DNA from: Erwinia piriflorinigrans CFBP 5888
GTDB lineage: Bacteria; Pseudomonadota; Gammaproteobacteria; Enterobacterales; Enterobacteriaceae
Direction of reading: 5' to 3'
NCBI RefSeq assembly: GCF_001050515.1
Contig: NZ_CAHS01000022.1
Span: 62,001 to 126,000 of the forward strand
Length of the DNA stretch: 64,000 nt
Below the pieces are notes generated by a model. It saw only the letters and a list, made by a program, of their open reading frames with translations, had not been told where the DNA came from and made no database searches. Position numbers and translations under genes: made by a program. Positions within the stretch are counted from its first letter, which is position 1, and each line of letters begins with the position of its first letter. Below, piece by piece: positions 20,180 through 28,820 of this stretch.

Positions 20180-22507
20180 ATGATGAAAGATTCGCTAAGT
20201 CGCCTGATTGCAAATGAGTTGCAGGCCAGGGAAGAACAGGTTGAAGCCGCCGTTCGCCTGCTGGACGAAGGAAATACCGTGCCGTTTATCGCACGTTATC
20301 GTAAGGAAGTGACCGGTGGGTTAGATGATACCCAGCTGCGCCAGCTGGAGACCCGTTTGGGTTATCTGCGTGAACTGTCCGATCGCCGCCAGTCGATTCT
20401 GAAATCGATTGCCGATCAGGGCAAGCTGACCGACGAGCTAACTGACGCCATCAATGCCACGCTCAGTAAAACCGAGCTGGAAGACCTTTATCTGCCGTAC
20501 AAACAGAAGCGCCGTACGCGCGGGCAGATTGCCATTGAAGCGGGCCTGCAACCGCTGGCCGATACGCTGTGGCAGCAGCCGGAGAATCACCCGGAGCAGC
20601 TGGCAGCAGAGTATATCAACACGGATAAAGGCGTTGCTGACAGCAAGGCGGCCCTCGACGGCGCGCGTTATATTCTGATGGAGCGCTTCGCAGAAGATGC
20701 GGGGCTGCTGGCTAAAGTGCGCGACTATCTGTGGAAAAATGCCCATCTTGTCTCCCGTGTGGTTGAAGGGAAAGCAGAGGAAGGCGCAAAATTCCGCGAC
20801 TACTTTGACCATCACGAAGCGTTGTCGACGGTGCCTTCTCACCGTGCGCTGGCGATGTTCCGTGGCCGTAACGAAGGCATCTTACAGCTGGCGCTGAATG
20901 CCGACCCGCAGTTCGATGAGCCGCCGCGTGAAAGTCACGGCGAACAGATTATCAGCGATCATCTCAACCTGCGCCTGAATAACGCCCCGGCGGATAGCTG
21001 GCGCAAGGCGGTGGTGAGCTGGACCTGGCGTATTAAGGTGCTGCTGCATCTTGAGACCGAGCTGATGGGCAGCGTGCGCGAACGTGCGGAAGATGAAGCG
21101 ATTAACGTCTTTGCCCGCAACCTGCACGACCTGCTGATGGCGGCCCCGGCCGGGATGCGTGCCACTATGGGCCTCGATCCGGGTCTGCGTACCGGGGTGA
21201 AAGTCGCGGTGGTGGATGCAACCGGGAAGGTGGTAGCCACCGATACCATTTATCCGCATACCGGTCAGGCGGCGAAAGCGGCGGCGGCTGTGGCGGCGCT
21301 GTGCACGAAACATCAGGTTGAGCTGGTCGCTATCGGCAACGGCACCGCCTCACGCGAGACCGAACGTTTCTACCTCGACGTGCAGAAACAGTTCCCGCAG
21401 GTACAGGGGCAAAAGGTGATCGTCAGTGAAGCGGGCGCATCGGTCTATTCCGCTTCCGAGCTGGCCGCGCTGGAGTTCCCTGACCTTGACGTGTCGCTGC
21501 GTGGCGCGGTGTCCATCGCCCGTCGTTTACAAGATCCACTCTCCGAGCTGGTGAAAATCGATCCGAAATCGATCGGCGTGGGTCAGTATCAGCATGATGT
21601 CAGCCAGAGCCAGCTGGCGAAAAAACTGGATGCGGTGGTGGAAGACTGCGTGAACGGCGTCGGCGTGGATCTTAACACCGCCTCAGTGCCGCTGCTGACC
21701 CGGGTAGCTGGCCTGAGCAAAATGATCGCCCAAAATATCGTTAGCTGGCGCGACGAGAATGGCCGCTTCCAGAACCGCCAGCAGCTGCTGAAGGTGGGCC
21801 GTCTTGGGCCGAAAGCCTTTGAGCAGTGCGCCGGCTTCCTGCGTATCAGCCAGGGCGATAACCCGCTGGATATTTCAACGGTTCACCCGGAAGCCTATCC
21901 GGTGGTCGAGCGCATTCTCGCCGCGACCGAGCAGGCGCTGAACGATCTGATGGGTAATCCTTCGGCCCTGCGCGACCTGAAAGCCGTGGATTTCACCGAC
22001 GAGCGCTTCGGCGTGCCGACCGTCAGCGACATTATCAAAGAGCTGGAAAAGCCGGGTCGCGATCCGCGCCCTGAGTTTAAAACCGCACAGTTTGCTGACG
22101 GCATCGACACCATGAACGACCTGCTGCCTGGGATGGTGCTGGAAGGATCGGTGACCAACGTCACCAACTTTGGTGCCTTTGTCGATATCGGCGTTCATCA
22201 GGACGGTCTGGTGCATATCTCCTCGCTGGCCGATAAATTTGTCGATGACCCGCACAAGGTGGTGAAAGCGGGAGATATCGTCAAGGTGAAGGTGATGGAA
22301 GTCGACCTGCAACGTAAACGTATTGCCCTGACCATGCGCCTTGACGAGCAGCCGGGTGAAACCAACGCCCGTCGCGGCGGTGCTAATCACGCGGCTAATG
22401 AGCGCTCCCGCCCGGCGAAAGCCGGTAACAAGCGCCCTGCCGCCCAGAGCGCGGGAAACAGCGCAATGGGTGATGCGCTGGCAGCCGCCTTCGGCAAGAA
22501 AAGCTAA
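20180..22507 (+). CDS. yhgF: Tex family RNA-binding transcription accessory protein
   Basis: A 775-residue Tex/YhgF protein (E. coli: 773). The start is placed at [17 protein letters not shown] to match the family; a GTG 11 codons upstream is less likely. Domains in order are an N-terminal helical Tex region, a YqgF/RuvC-like nuclease-fold domain (LGLDPG.RTG.KVAVVD near residue 330), helix-hairpin-helix elements (about 490-560) and a C-terminal S1 RNA-binding domain (about 650-720, [22 protein letters not shown]). The basic low-complexity tail is usual. Confidence 0.96.
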   Translation: MMKDSLSRLIANELQAREEQVEAAVRLLDEGNTVPFIARYRKEVTGGLDDTQLRQLETRLGYLRELSDRRQSILKSIADQGKLTDELTDAINATLSKTELEDLYLPYKQKRRTRGQIAIEAGLQPLADTLWQQPENHPEQLAAEYINTDKGVADSKAALDGARYILMERFAEDAGLLAKVRDYLWKNAHLVSRVVEGKAEEGAKFRDYFDHHEALSTVPSHRALAMFRGRNEGILQLALNADPQFDEPPRESHGEQIISDHLNLRLNNAPADSWRKAVVSWTWRIKVLLHLETELMGSVRERAEDEAINVFARNLHDLLMAAPAGMRATMGLDPGLRTGVKVAVVDATGKVVATDTIYPHTGQAAKAAAAVAALCTKHQVELVAIGNGTASRETERFYLDVQKQFPQVQGQKVIVSEAGASVYSASELAALEFPDLDVSLRGAVSIARRLQDPLSELVKIDPKSIGVGQYQHDVSQSQLAKKLDAVVEDCVNGVGVDLNTASVPLLTRVAGLSKMIAQNIVSWRDENGRFQNRQQLLKVGRLGPKAFEQCAGFLRISQGDNPLDISTVHPEAYPVVERILAATEQALNDLMGNPSALRDLKAVDFTDERFGVPTVSDIIKELEKPGRDPRPEFKTAQFADGIDTMNDLLPGMVLEGSVTNVTNFGAFVDIGVHQDGLVHISSLADKFVDDPHKVVKAGDIVKVKVMEVDLQRKRIALTMRLDEQPGETNARRGGANHAANERSRPAKAGNKRPAAQSAGNSAMGDALAAAFGKKS

Positions 22508-22514
22508 TCTCACC

Positions 22515-22539
22515 GGGCGGGCCTCCCGGCCCGCCCTTT
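22515..22539 (+). terminator. Terminator of yhgF/tex
   Basis: A nine-base GC-rich stem, GGGCGGGCC (22515-22523) with GGCCCGCCC (22528-22536), four-base loop, then TTT. It starts 8 bases after the tex stop codon. Confidence 0.8.
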
Positions 22540-22705
22540 GTCACCCTGCCGCTTTACCCGCCACTCTTGTCAGGTTGTGATTTTATTATCAGCATCTACA
22601 GTGAGAAATAATCTGTGGGTTTTCTCCTGTGGGCACCGTCTGTCCCCCTGACAATCAGCGTTGCCGCCGATGCACCTGTAATCTGACGAATAACGGGTAA
22701 AGATA

Positions 22706-24394
22706 ATGAGTATTATCAATAAGTTGATAGATGAAATTTACGACTCCACTTTCCCACCGGTACGCCTGCAACAGCTGCATAATCTGATTACCGCTGCCCG
22801 CACACGGGCCCACCCGCCGCGCAAAGCGCACTGGGATGAAAAAGACGTGGTGTTGATCACCTACGCGGATCAGTTTCGTGAAGATAATGCCCCCACCCTG
22901 ACCACCTTCTCACGCTTTTACCGACAGTATTTACAATCCAGCTTTAACCTGGTTCACCTGCTGCCCTTTTTCCCCTCGTCGTCAGACGATGGCTTTGCGG
23001 TAATTGACTATCACCAGGTGAATCCACCCTACGGCGGCTGGCAGGAAATCGACGCACTGCATCAGCACACGCGCCTGATGTTTGACTTCGTTTGTAACCA
23101 TATGTCCGCACACAGCGCCTGGTTTGCCCACTACCTGGCGCAAGATATTGGCTGGGATGACTTTTTTATCAGTCAGCCTCCCACGACTGATTTATCTGTA
23201 GTGACCCGCCCACGCACCTCACCTTTACTCACGCCGTTTGTGATGGCAGACGGAGAGACGCGCTTTATCTGGACCACATTCAGCGCCGACCAGGTGGATC
23301 TGAATTATGCGAATCCCGACGTGCTGCTCAATATGGTCAAAGTGCTGCTGGATTATTTGCAGCGGGGAGCCGATTATCTGCGGCTGGATGCGGTGGGCTA
23401 TATGTGGAAGACCCCGGGCACGGCGTGCATCCATCTGGAGAAAACCCACCTGCTGGTGAAGCTGTTCCGCGCCATCATCGATAGGGTGGCAGCGGGGACG
23501 GTGCTACTGACCGAAACAAACGTGCCGCATCATGACAATATCCGCTATTTCGGCAACGGCCACGATGAGGCACAGATGGTCTATCAGTTCCCGCTGCCGC
23601 CGCTGGTGCTGCACGCCATCCACCGGGGTTCATCATGCGCACTGCGCCAATGGGCATCCTCACTTGACGGCGGTGGCGGTAGCACCACCTTCTTTAATTT
23701 TCTTGCTTCTCATGACGGTATCGGCCTGAATCCCCTGCGCGGCATTTTGCCTGAAGGCGAAATTGTTGCGCTGGCGCAAGATCTGGCGCGGGAGGGGGCG
23801 CTTATCTCTTGGAAAACGGATCCTGATGGCACCACCAGCCCCTACGAAATTAACGTCACCTGGCTGGACGCGCTAAATAAAGCCCAGGATGACGATGATA
23901 TTCGCCTGCAACGCTTTTTGCTGGCTCACGGCATACTGCTGGCTTTTCCTGGCGTTCCGGCGGTCTACGTGCAGAGTATCCTTGGCTCGCGCAATGATAG
24001 CGAGGGCGTCAGAGTGACCGGACAAAACCGGACGATCAATCGTCAAAAATATGCGCTGTGCGATATCCGCCAGGCGCTGGCCGTGACGGGCTCCTTACGC
24101 CAGCGGATCTATACCACACTCAGTCAGCTGATTCAGGTGCGTATTGGTCAGTCTGCATTCCATCCGGACAATCCCATGATCCTTGTTGACAGCGATAATG
24201 CGCTGCTGGTGATGCAAAGGCAGGCAAAAAACCCACAGGATACGCTATGGTGCGTGTTTAATGTGAGCGCCAGGCCGGTCAGTTACCGTCTGCCCGAACC
24301 GCGTGGGTATCACGATGTGATCAGCGGCGAAAAAATCGAGGGTAATGAGGCGCTGGTGCTGGGCGCATGGCAATTCCGCTGGCTAAAAACCTGA
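22706..24394 (+). CDS. GH13 (subfamily 18-like) sugar phosphorylase
   Basis: A 562-residue TIM-barrel alpha-glucan-family enzyme of the sucrose phosphorylase/glucosylglycerate phosphorylase type. The catalytic set is present: nucleophile Asp228 in LRLDAVGYMWK, acid/base Glu270 in LLTETNVPHHDNIRYFG, and the transition-state Asp337 in LASHDGIGLNP. The TETNVPH.xN.xYFG signature and lack of a signal peptide fit a cytosolic phosphorylase that splits an alpha-glucoside with phosphate to give glucose 1-phosphate. The sugar accepted (sucrose, sucrose 6-phosphate, glucosylglycerate or other) cannot be told from the sequence. No transporter or regulator is adjacent. It occupies the place of feoABC in E. 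coli. Confidence 0.82.
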   Translation: MSIINKLIDEIYDSTFPPVRLQQLHNLITAARTRAHPPRKAHWDEKDVVLITYADQFREDNAPTLTTFSRFYRQYLQSSFNLVHLLPFFPSSSDDGFAVIDYHQVNPPYGGWQEIDALHQHTRLMFDFVCNHMSAHSAWFAHYLAQDIGWDDFFISQPPTTDLSVVTRPRTSPLLTPFVMADGETRFIWTTFSADQVDLNYANPDVLLNMVKVLLDYLQRGADYLRLDAVGYMWKTPGTACIHLEKTHLLVKLFRAIIDRVAAGTVLLTETNVPHHDNIRYFGNGHDEAQMVYQFPLPPLVLHAIHRGSSCALRQWASSLDGGGGSTTFFNFLASHDGIGLNPLRGILPEGEIVALAQDLAREGALISWKTDPDGTTSPYEINVTWLDALNKAQDDDDIRLQRFLLAHGILLAFPGVPAVYVQSILGSRNDSEGVRVTGQNRTINRQKYALCDIRQALAVTGSLRQRIYTTLSQLIQVRIGQSAFHPDNPMILVDSDNALLVMQRQAKNPQDTLWCVFNVSARPVSYRLPEPRGYHDVISGEKIEGNEALVLGAWQFRWLKT

Positions 24395-24453
24395 AATCGC
24401 TCACTGTTGAGCAGGACAGCGCCAGCATGACGGACATGCCAGCCGCTGCTTGA

Positions 24454-25227
24454 CTAAAGCAACGTGTCGCTAAACGCTATCACCCGTTCGCAGAACGCCT
24501 GCGGATGAGAGATAAACGGCGCGTGTGCCGCCCGGTCGATGATATGGCTATGGCTGGTGGGCCAGGCTGCGTCCAGTAGCGGGGCGATTTTGCGCGGCAC
24601 CAGCCCGTCCAGCGCGCCGTACAGACGCAGCAGCGGCATCGTTAATCCCTGCATCGCCTGGCGCAAATCGGCGGTACGCAGGATCTCCAGACCGCCGTTA
24701 AGCACTTCTGCCGTTGGCATGGGTTGATCCAACACCACGCTTTTCAACATGCGGGCATCCTGACGGGCGCTGTCACTTCCCAGCGTTTGCAGCGCGAGAA
24801 AACGCTCAACGGTGCGCTGAAAATCCTCACTCAGCTGCTGCTGGAAGCCGCTGAGCGTTTCCGCCTTGATCCCCGGCCATTCAGGCTGCGCGCTGAAGCA
24901 GGGCGATGAGGCCACGCTAATCAGCCCGCTCACCCGCTGCGGATGGCTCAAAGCCAGCTGGCTGGCTACCAGCCCACCCAGCGACCAACCGAGCCAGATG
25001 GCCCGCTCCGGGGCCTGCGGCAAGATGGCTGCCACCATTTCATCTAATGTCATCGCCGGGAACCCCTGGCTGCGACCGTAGCCGGGCAGGTCCACCAAAT
25101 GCAGACAAAAATGTGCGCCGAGTCGCGCGCTGATGCTATGCCAAACTGCGGCATTCAGTCCCCATCCGTGCAGCAGCACAAGATGGCGATCTCCTTGCCC
25201 GATAGTCTCCCAATGAAGCGCGGTCAT
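24454..25227 (-). CDS. bioH: Pimeloyl-ACP methyl ester carboxylesterase BioH
   Basis: A 257-residue alpha/beta hydrolase (E. coli: 256). The nucleophile elbow is GWSLGG with Ser82; the acid lies in [10 protein letters not shown] and the catalytic His in [12 protein letters not shown]. BioH removes the methyl group that disguises pimeloyl-ACP so that biotin synthesis can proceed. It is divergent from gntX across only 34 bases, the standard pairing. Confidence 0.97.
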   Translation of the reverse strand: MTALHWETIGQGDRHLVLLHGWGLNAAVWHSISARLGAHFCLHLVDLPGYGRSQGFPAMTLDEMVAAILPQAPERAIWLGWSLGGLVASQLALSHPQRVSGLISVASSPCFSAQPEWPGIKAETLSGFQQQLSEDFQRTVERFLALQTLGSDSARQDARMLKSVVLDQPMPTAEVLNGGLEILRTADLRQAMQGLTMPLLRLYGALDGLVPRKIAPLLDAAWPTSHSHIIDRAAHAPFISHPQAFCERVIAFSDTLL

Positions 25228-25261
25228 GGGTTATGGTCCTGTTTTTGCCAGTGAGATCACC

Positions 25262-25945
25262 ATGCTATCAATACCGGCAGGCTGTTGGCTATGCGCGATG
25301 CCGCTGACTTTCGCCATACACGGGCTGTGCAACGTCTGTCTGCGTCTGCTGCTGGTGCGTTCCGCCTGCTGCCAACGCTGCGGCTTACCCTCATACACCG
25401 CCAATCATGACTGCGGTCGCTGTCTGCGCCATCCTCCACCGTGGCAACATCTGATTGCCGTATCGCCGTGGCAGCCACCGCTTAGCCAGCTGGTCAACCG
25501 GCTGAAGTTTTATCGAGACACCGCACTTGCGGTCATGCTGGCGCGGTTATTACTGCTACGCTGGTTACAGCGGCGTCACGAAACCGGGCTTCGGCGTCCC
25601 GATTTACTGCTCACGGTGCCGTTGCATCACCACCGGGCGTGGCGGCGTGGCTATAATCAGTTAGAAGATATGGCGCATCGTCTTGCACACTGGATTCCCT
25701 GCCGCTATCTGCCGGATGCTATCAGGCGGGTACGAGCGGCAAAAATCCAGCATCGCCTGGGCGCACGGGCGCGGCGTAAAAATTTACGTGGTGCTTTCCG
25801 TCTTGAAACAGCGGTGTGTGGGTACCATATCGCTCTGCTGGATGATGTGGTCACCACGGGCAGTACCGCTGCTGAAATCAGCCGGATTTTACTGGCCAAC
25901 GGCGCTGCCAGCGTCGAGATATGGTGCCTGTGCCGCACCTTGTAG
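25262..25945 (+). CDS. gntX: GntX/ComF-family phosphoribosyltransferase-like protein
   Basis: A 227-residue ComF/GntX protein, the same length as in E. coli. The start MLSIPAGCWLCAMPL is chosen over an upstream in-frame ATG at 25226, which would overlap bioH. Cysteine pairs (CWLC, CNVC, CQRC, CGRC) near the N-terminus suggest zinc-ribbon elements, and the C-terminal half has the PRPP-binding loop IALLDDVVTTGSTAAE. Homologues support use of external DNA as nutrient or competence, which fits with the hof genes in this window, although the enzymatic role is unknown. Confidence 0.93.
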   Translation: MLSIPAGCWLCAMPLTFAIHGLCNVCLRLLLVRSACCQRCGLPSYTANHDCGRCLRHPPPWQHLIAVSPWQPPLSQLVNRLKFYRDTALAVMLARLLLLRWLQRRHETGLRRPDLLLTVPLHHHRAWRRGYNQLEDMAHRLAHWIPCRYLPDAIRRVRAAKIQHRLGARARRKNLRGAFRLETAVCGYHIALLDDVVTTGSTAAEISRILLANGAASVEIWCLCRTL

Positions 25946-26003
25946 AGCAGCGGTGATGGGCGTATTATAACCAACGAAATTAGTCAACTATTGAGCAATC
26001 GCC

Positions 26004-26579
26004 ATGATCCTAATTACCGACTCTGCACAAGAGCACTTCGCAAAACTGCTGTCAAAGCAGGAAGATGGCACCCAAATTCGCGTATTCGTTATCAATCCGG
26101 GTACACCTACCGCCGAGTGCGGCGTCTCCTACTGTCCACCCGATGCAGTAGAAGCAACCGATACTGAACTGAAGTTTGACAAGCTGTCGGCGTTTGTCGA
26201 TGAGCTGAGCGCCCCTTATCTGCAAGATGCTGAAATCGACTTTGTTACCGACAATCTTGGTTCTCAACTGACGCTGAAAGCACCTAATGCCAAAATGCGT
26301 AAAGTCAGTGACGATGCCCCGCTGATTGAGCGCGTAGAGTATCTGTTGCAGGCGCAGATCAACCCGCAGCTGGCCAGCCACGGCGGTAAAGTTTCTCTAA
26401 TGGAAATCACCGATGAAGGTTACGCTATCCTGCAATTTGGCGGCGGCTGTAACGGCTGTTCAATGGTCGATGTCACCCTGAAGGAAGGCATTGAGAAAGA
26501 GATGCTGGCCGCGTTCCCGGAATTGAAAGGCGTACGCGATCTGACCGAGCACCAGCGCGGTGAACACTCGTTCTACTGA
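26004..26579 (+). CDS. nfuA: Fe-S biogenesis scaffold/carrier NfuA
   Basis: A 191-residue protein with an N-terminal degenerate A-type (IscA-like) domain and a C-terminal Nfu domain. The cluster-binding CxxC is Cys149/Cys152 in [19 protein letters not shown]. NfuA carries 4Fe-4S clusters to targets such as aconitase and supports growth under iron limitation or oxidative stress. Length equals that of E. coli. The downstream neighbour is foreign: gntT is absent. Confidence 0.98.
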   Translation: MILITDSAQEHFAKLLSKQEDGTQIRVFVINPGTPTAECGVSYCPPDAVEATDTELKFDKLSAFVDELSAPYLQDAEIDFVTDNLGSQLTLKAPNAKMRKVSDDAPLIERVEYLLQAQINPQLASHGGKVSLMEITDEGYAILQFGGGCNGCSMVDVTLKEGIEKEMLAAFPELKGVRDLTEHQRGEHSFY

Positions 26580-26591
26580 CAGAGTGTGTAT

Positions 26592-26615
26592 GGGGCCGAT
26601 ATTCTGGCCCCCTTT
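26592..26615 (+). terminator. Probable nfuA terminator
   Basis: Stem GGGGCC (26592-26597) with GGCCCC (26606-26611), eight-base loop, followed by CTTTAT. It lies 12 bases after the nfuA stop. Confidence 0.6.
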
Positions 26616-26661
26616 ATGATTTCCCACGTTTGACGCCGCTGCAACATGTCATTTAAGAAAT

Positions 26662-26689
26662 AAATATTAAATATCAAATATCAAATATC
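26662..26689. repeat. Four-unit 7-base tandem repeat (AAATATY)
   Basis: Units at 26662-26668 (AAATATT) and 26669-26675, 26676-26682 and 26683-26689 (all AAATATC). The array covers the last codons and the stop codon of the beta-helix gene, so slippage here would alter its C-terminus. Confidence 0.8.
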
Positions 26690-27915
26690 AGGCTATTATC
26701 GTTGCCACCTTGCGGATTCAGGCTATATCTTTCTGGTGTACAAAACCCCGTCAGGTTGCCTTCCCCATATAGCCCTTCGACAAAGATGATACTATTCTTC
26801 GCTGAAAAATAGCCATTCCCAGAATTATTCAGGGATTGTGCATTAACAATGTTAAATTTACTGCCAATAGTACAGTGGAACCCGTCACCGCCATTATTTT
26901 GACTGGTGACGTTAAAACCCGACATCACACCAAAAATGTCACATTTAAAACCATCATTAGTATTTTTTTCGCTGACCACATAAGTAATATCAATAAGAGA
27001 GTTCCTGTCACTAAGAACACCTATATTATTATTTACGCAGTACGCGCCGTTTGCACCGATAAAACCATTGTATGTTGCATAGATACCGGCCTCATTGAAA
27101 CTGAAGGTGGAATCATATTCACCAATCTTGTTGCACTCAATGCTGCCGCCCCAGGATAAGACACCATACATGTTGGAGGATGCCGAAACACCATGAGCCC
27201 ATACGCTACCGCTGGACAGTGCATAATAACCCGCCTTTAAATTGCCATTGGAGATGGCATATTCGCAGGACAAAAAACCGCCAGACTCAGCACAAAATCC
27301 AAAACCCAGCCCTTCAGGATCGTGAGCCGTATCGTAAGCTTCAGCACAGGAGACTTTAATACTGGCAGCAAATGCATGATATGCGGCATCACCGGCATAA
27401 TAAACTTTGATTCCACCGCCCTGCTTACCATCTTTAGGGGCTGTTTCATTCGTGATAAATGCACCGTTCATGGCTCTTATGCCATAATACATTTTTTCAA
27501 TCACTATTTCCCCGCCTAAGGTAACCATGCTGTTTACCGCTCGGATCCCAGAACCATAGCAATCTTCATTCCATTGCCCCTTACTGATAAAACCGCGCTG
27601 TCCCCTGATAGTAAAGCCATTAAGCCATGATACACCACAGCCGTTGCTGAATAGAAAACCATCCACACTGTTGCTGTTATCAACGTTGATAACACATTTA
27701 GAAGGATCTGATTCATTACCTCTTATCGTCAGTCGATCTGAATATATCACTTCAGATCGAATGGGAGAGGATATCTCATACTCACCGTCAGATACCCATA
27801 TATCAACACCCGAAACGATTACCTTACCTTTCAGAAAATCAAGCGCCTGCTGAATAGTGTCATATTGCTCAGGAACCCGAATTGATAATCTGTCATAAAT
27901 AAAATCATCACTCAT
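26674..27915 (-). CDS. Right-handed beta-helix protein, phage tailspike-like
   Basis: A 413-residue protein started at MSDDFIYDRLSIRVPEQY, which has a GAGGT site nearby; 12 more upstream codons are open but lack one. The N-terminal pattern (DTIQQALDFLKGK, then VDIWVSDGEY, then LTIRGNES) is typical of the first turns of phage tail proteins with a pectate-lyase-type beta-helix. Repeated short N/G-rich turns (NNNIGVLSD, NTNDGF, NNGGDGFHC, NNSGNGYF) follow to the C-terminus. There is no signal peptide. Family likeness and a nearby Ogr-type gene suggest prophage origin. It is distinctly A+T-rich against its neighbours. Substrate and activity are unknown. Confidence 0.7.
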   Translation of the reverse strand: MSDDFIYDRLSIRVPEQYDTIQQALDFLKGKVIVSGVDIWVSDGEYEISSPIRSEVIYSDRLTIRGNESDPSKCVINVDNSNSVDGFLFSNGCGVSWLNGFTIRGQRGFISKGQWNEDCYGSGIRAVNSMVTLGGEIVIEKMYYGIRAMNGAFITNETAPKDGKQGGGIKVYYAGDAAYHAFAASIKVSCAEAYDTAHDPEGLGFGFCAESGGFLSCEYAISNGNLKAGYYALSSGSVWAHGVSASSNMYGVLSWGGSIECNKIGEYDSTFSFNEAGIYATYNGFIGANGAYCVNNNIGVLSDRNSLIDITYVVSEKNTNDGFKCDIFGVMSGFNVTSQNNGGDGFHCTIGSKFNIVNAQSLNNSGNGYFSAKNSIIFVEGLYGEGNLTGFCTPERYSLNPQGGNDNSLIFDI

Positions 27916-27931
27916 ATTAACCTCGATAAAT

Positions 27932-28125
27932 TTATCTCCACTGGCTTTCAATAGTGGATTTAGAAATAAGTTTCGTTACCTTGATTTTATGTCCGTACTT
28001 TCCCGGCATCAACGTGAATTCACCATCTATTCCGTTATAAAGGGGCCCGTAATAATTTCCCATATCAACAGGTCGCCGTTTACATGATAAGTCTGATTAT
28101 CTAAAGCAAGAAAATCATTACGCAT
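27932..28125 (-). pseudogene. Frameshifted remnant of a small protein upstream of the beta-helix gene
   Basis: Two overlapping minus-strand frames read as one protein if a base is restored near a GGG run at 28059-28061. The first frame gives MRNDFLALDNQTYHVNGDLL and continues to IWE; the second gives YYGPLYNGIDGEFTLMPGKY and ends IESQWR before a TAA at 27932-27934, just 16 bases before the beta-helix start. Together they make about 64 residues. The upstream in-frame TGA suggests that the N-terminus is also lost, or that the gene starts at 28125. The product is not recognised. Confidence 0.55.
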
Positions 28126-28206
28126 CCAATCGTCCGCTGTTCAGGTTAGACGTGTATAAAACCGCAAAAAAAAGAATGCACAAAGAGAAAAGCTTTGGAT
28201 AAACAA

Positions 28207-28250
28207 CCACACAACAAAACAGAGAAATATAATAAAGAAATGTTGTGTGG
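28207..28250. repeat. Inverted repeat with 10-base arms
   Basis: CCACACAACA (28207-28216) and TGTTGTGTGG (28241-28250) are perfect complements around a 24-base A+T-rich spacer, in the non-coding stretch between the beta-helix gene region and the ogr-like gene. It could be a hairpin or an operator; no function is assigned. Confidence 0.75.
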
Positions 28251-28382
28251 CAATGAAAACAACGAAAAAACATACCATCAAATTTGTCAGTCATTAATTA
28301 TCCATTCACCTGTAACCGATCATTGAATAATTTCACTCATATGGTCAGCACTTCAACCCCAATAGAGATCAGGTGAAAAATT

Positions 28383-28580
28383 ATGATGCGTTGCCCAATT
28401 TGTAATAAATCAGCACATATTCGGACCAGCAGATATCTGACAGAGCAAACAAAGGAGTCATACTATCAGTGCCAGAACATCACCTGTTCATGCACTTTTA
28501 AGACAATTGAGAGCATTTCGAAAATTATTTCATCCCCGCTGCAAACTCAGGAGTCAATGATAAGTCAAGGGGCCAGGTGA
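28383..28580 (+). CDS. Ogr/Delta-type zinc-finger late transcription activator (P2-like prophage)
   Basis: A 65-residue protein closely resembling phage P2 Ogr. The zinc ligands Cys4, Cys7, Cys30 and Cys35 follow the family spacing CX2C-X22-CX4C, and the segment AHIRTSRYLTEQTKESYYQC aligns well with Ogr. In P2-like phages Ogr binds upstream of late promoters and recruits RNA polymerase through the alpha subunit. AGGTGA lies 8 bases before the ATG. In P2 prophages ogr is one of the last genes before the attachment site, so this fits a remnant of a P2-like prophage; no other late genes are here. The 72-residue P2 protein is slightly longer. Confidence 0.88.
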   Translation: MMRCPICNKSAHIRTSRYLTEQTKESYYQCQNITCSCTFKTIESISKIISSPLQTQESMISQGAR

Positions 28581-28648
28581 GAACCATGAGAATGGCGACT
28601 AAAAAAAACGCGTAATTATGACGACAGGCGATAAGCCAGCCGTAGATA

Positions 28649-28684
28649 GTGTTTTTTTAAATATGGCCATATTTAAAAAAACAC
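28649..28684. repeat. Perfect 36-base palindrome
   Basis: Arms 28649-28666 and 28667-28684 are perfect 18-base complements with no spacer. The outer parts are homopolymer-rich (T7 and A7) and the centre is ATATGGCCATAT. It lies between the ogr-like gene and malQ. It may be a bidirectional terminator or a protein-binding dyad; it may also mark the end of the prophage remnant. Confidence 0.9.
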
Positions 28685-28740
28685 ACAATACATGAATGGC
28701 AGATCGCCATAAAACCCTATGGAGTATTTGGCTTTTATTG

Positions 28741-28810
28741 ATACCAAAAGAAAAGGAGAACCCGGCGCAGGGTTTTTATCTCCATCCTTCGCCGGGCACA
28801 AGATGACGAC
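28741..28810 (-). terminator. Possible malPQ terminator
   Basis: Downstream of the malQ stop on the minus strand, CCCGGCG and CGCCGGG arms can pair across a loop of about 22 bases and are followed by a T-rich tail (TTCTCCTTTTCTTTT). The large loop makes the call tentative. Confidence 0.4.
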
Positions 28811-28820
28811 AAACATGACA

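Noticed and set aside
28600-28650. P2 attachment-site core next to ogr
   Set aside because: No convincing copy of the P2 att core or flanking direct repeats was visible, so no att site is annotated.
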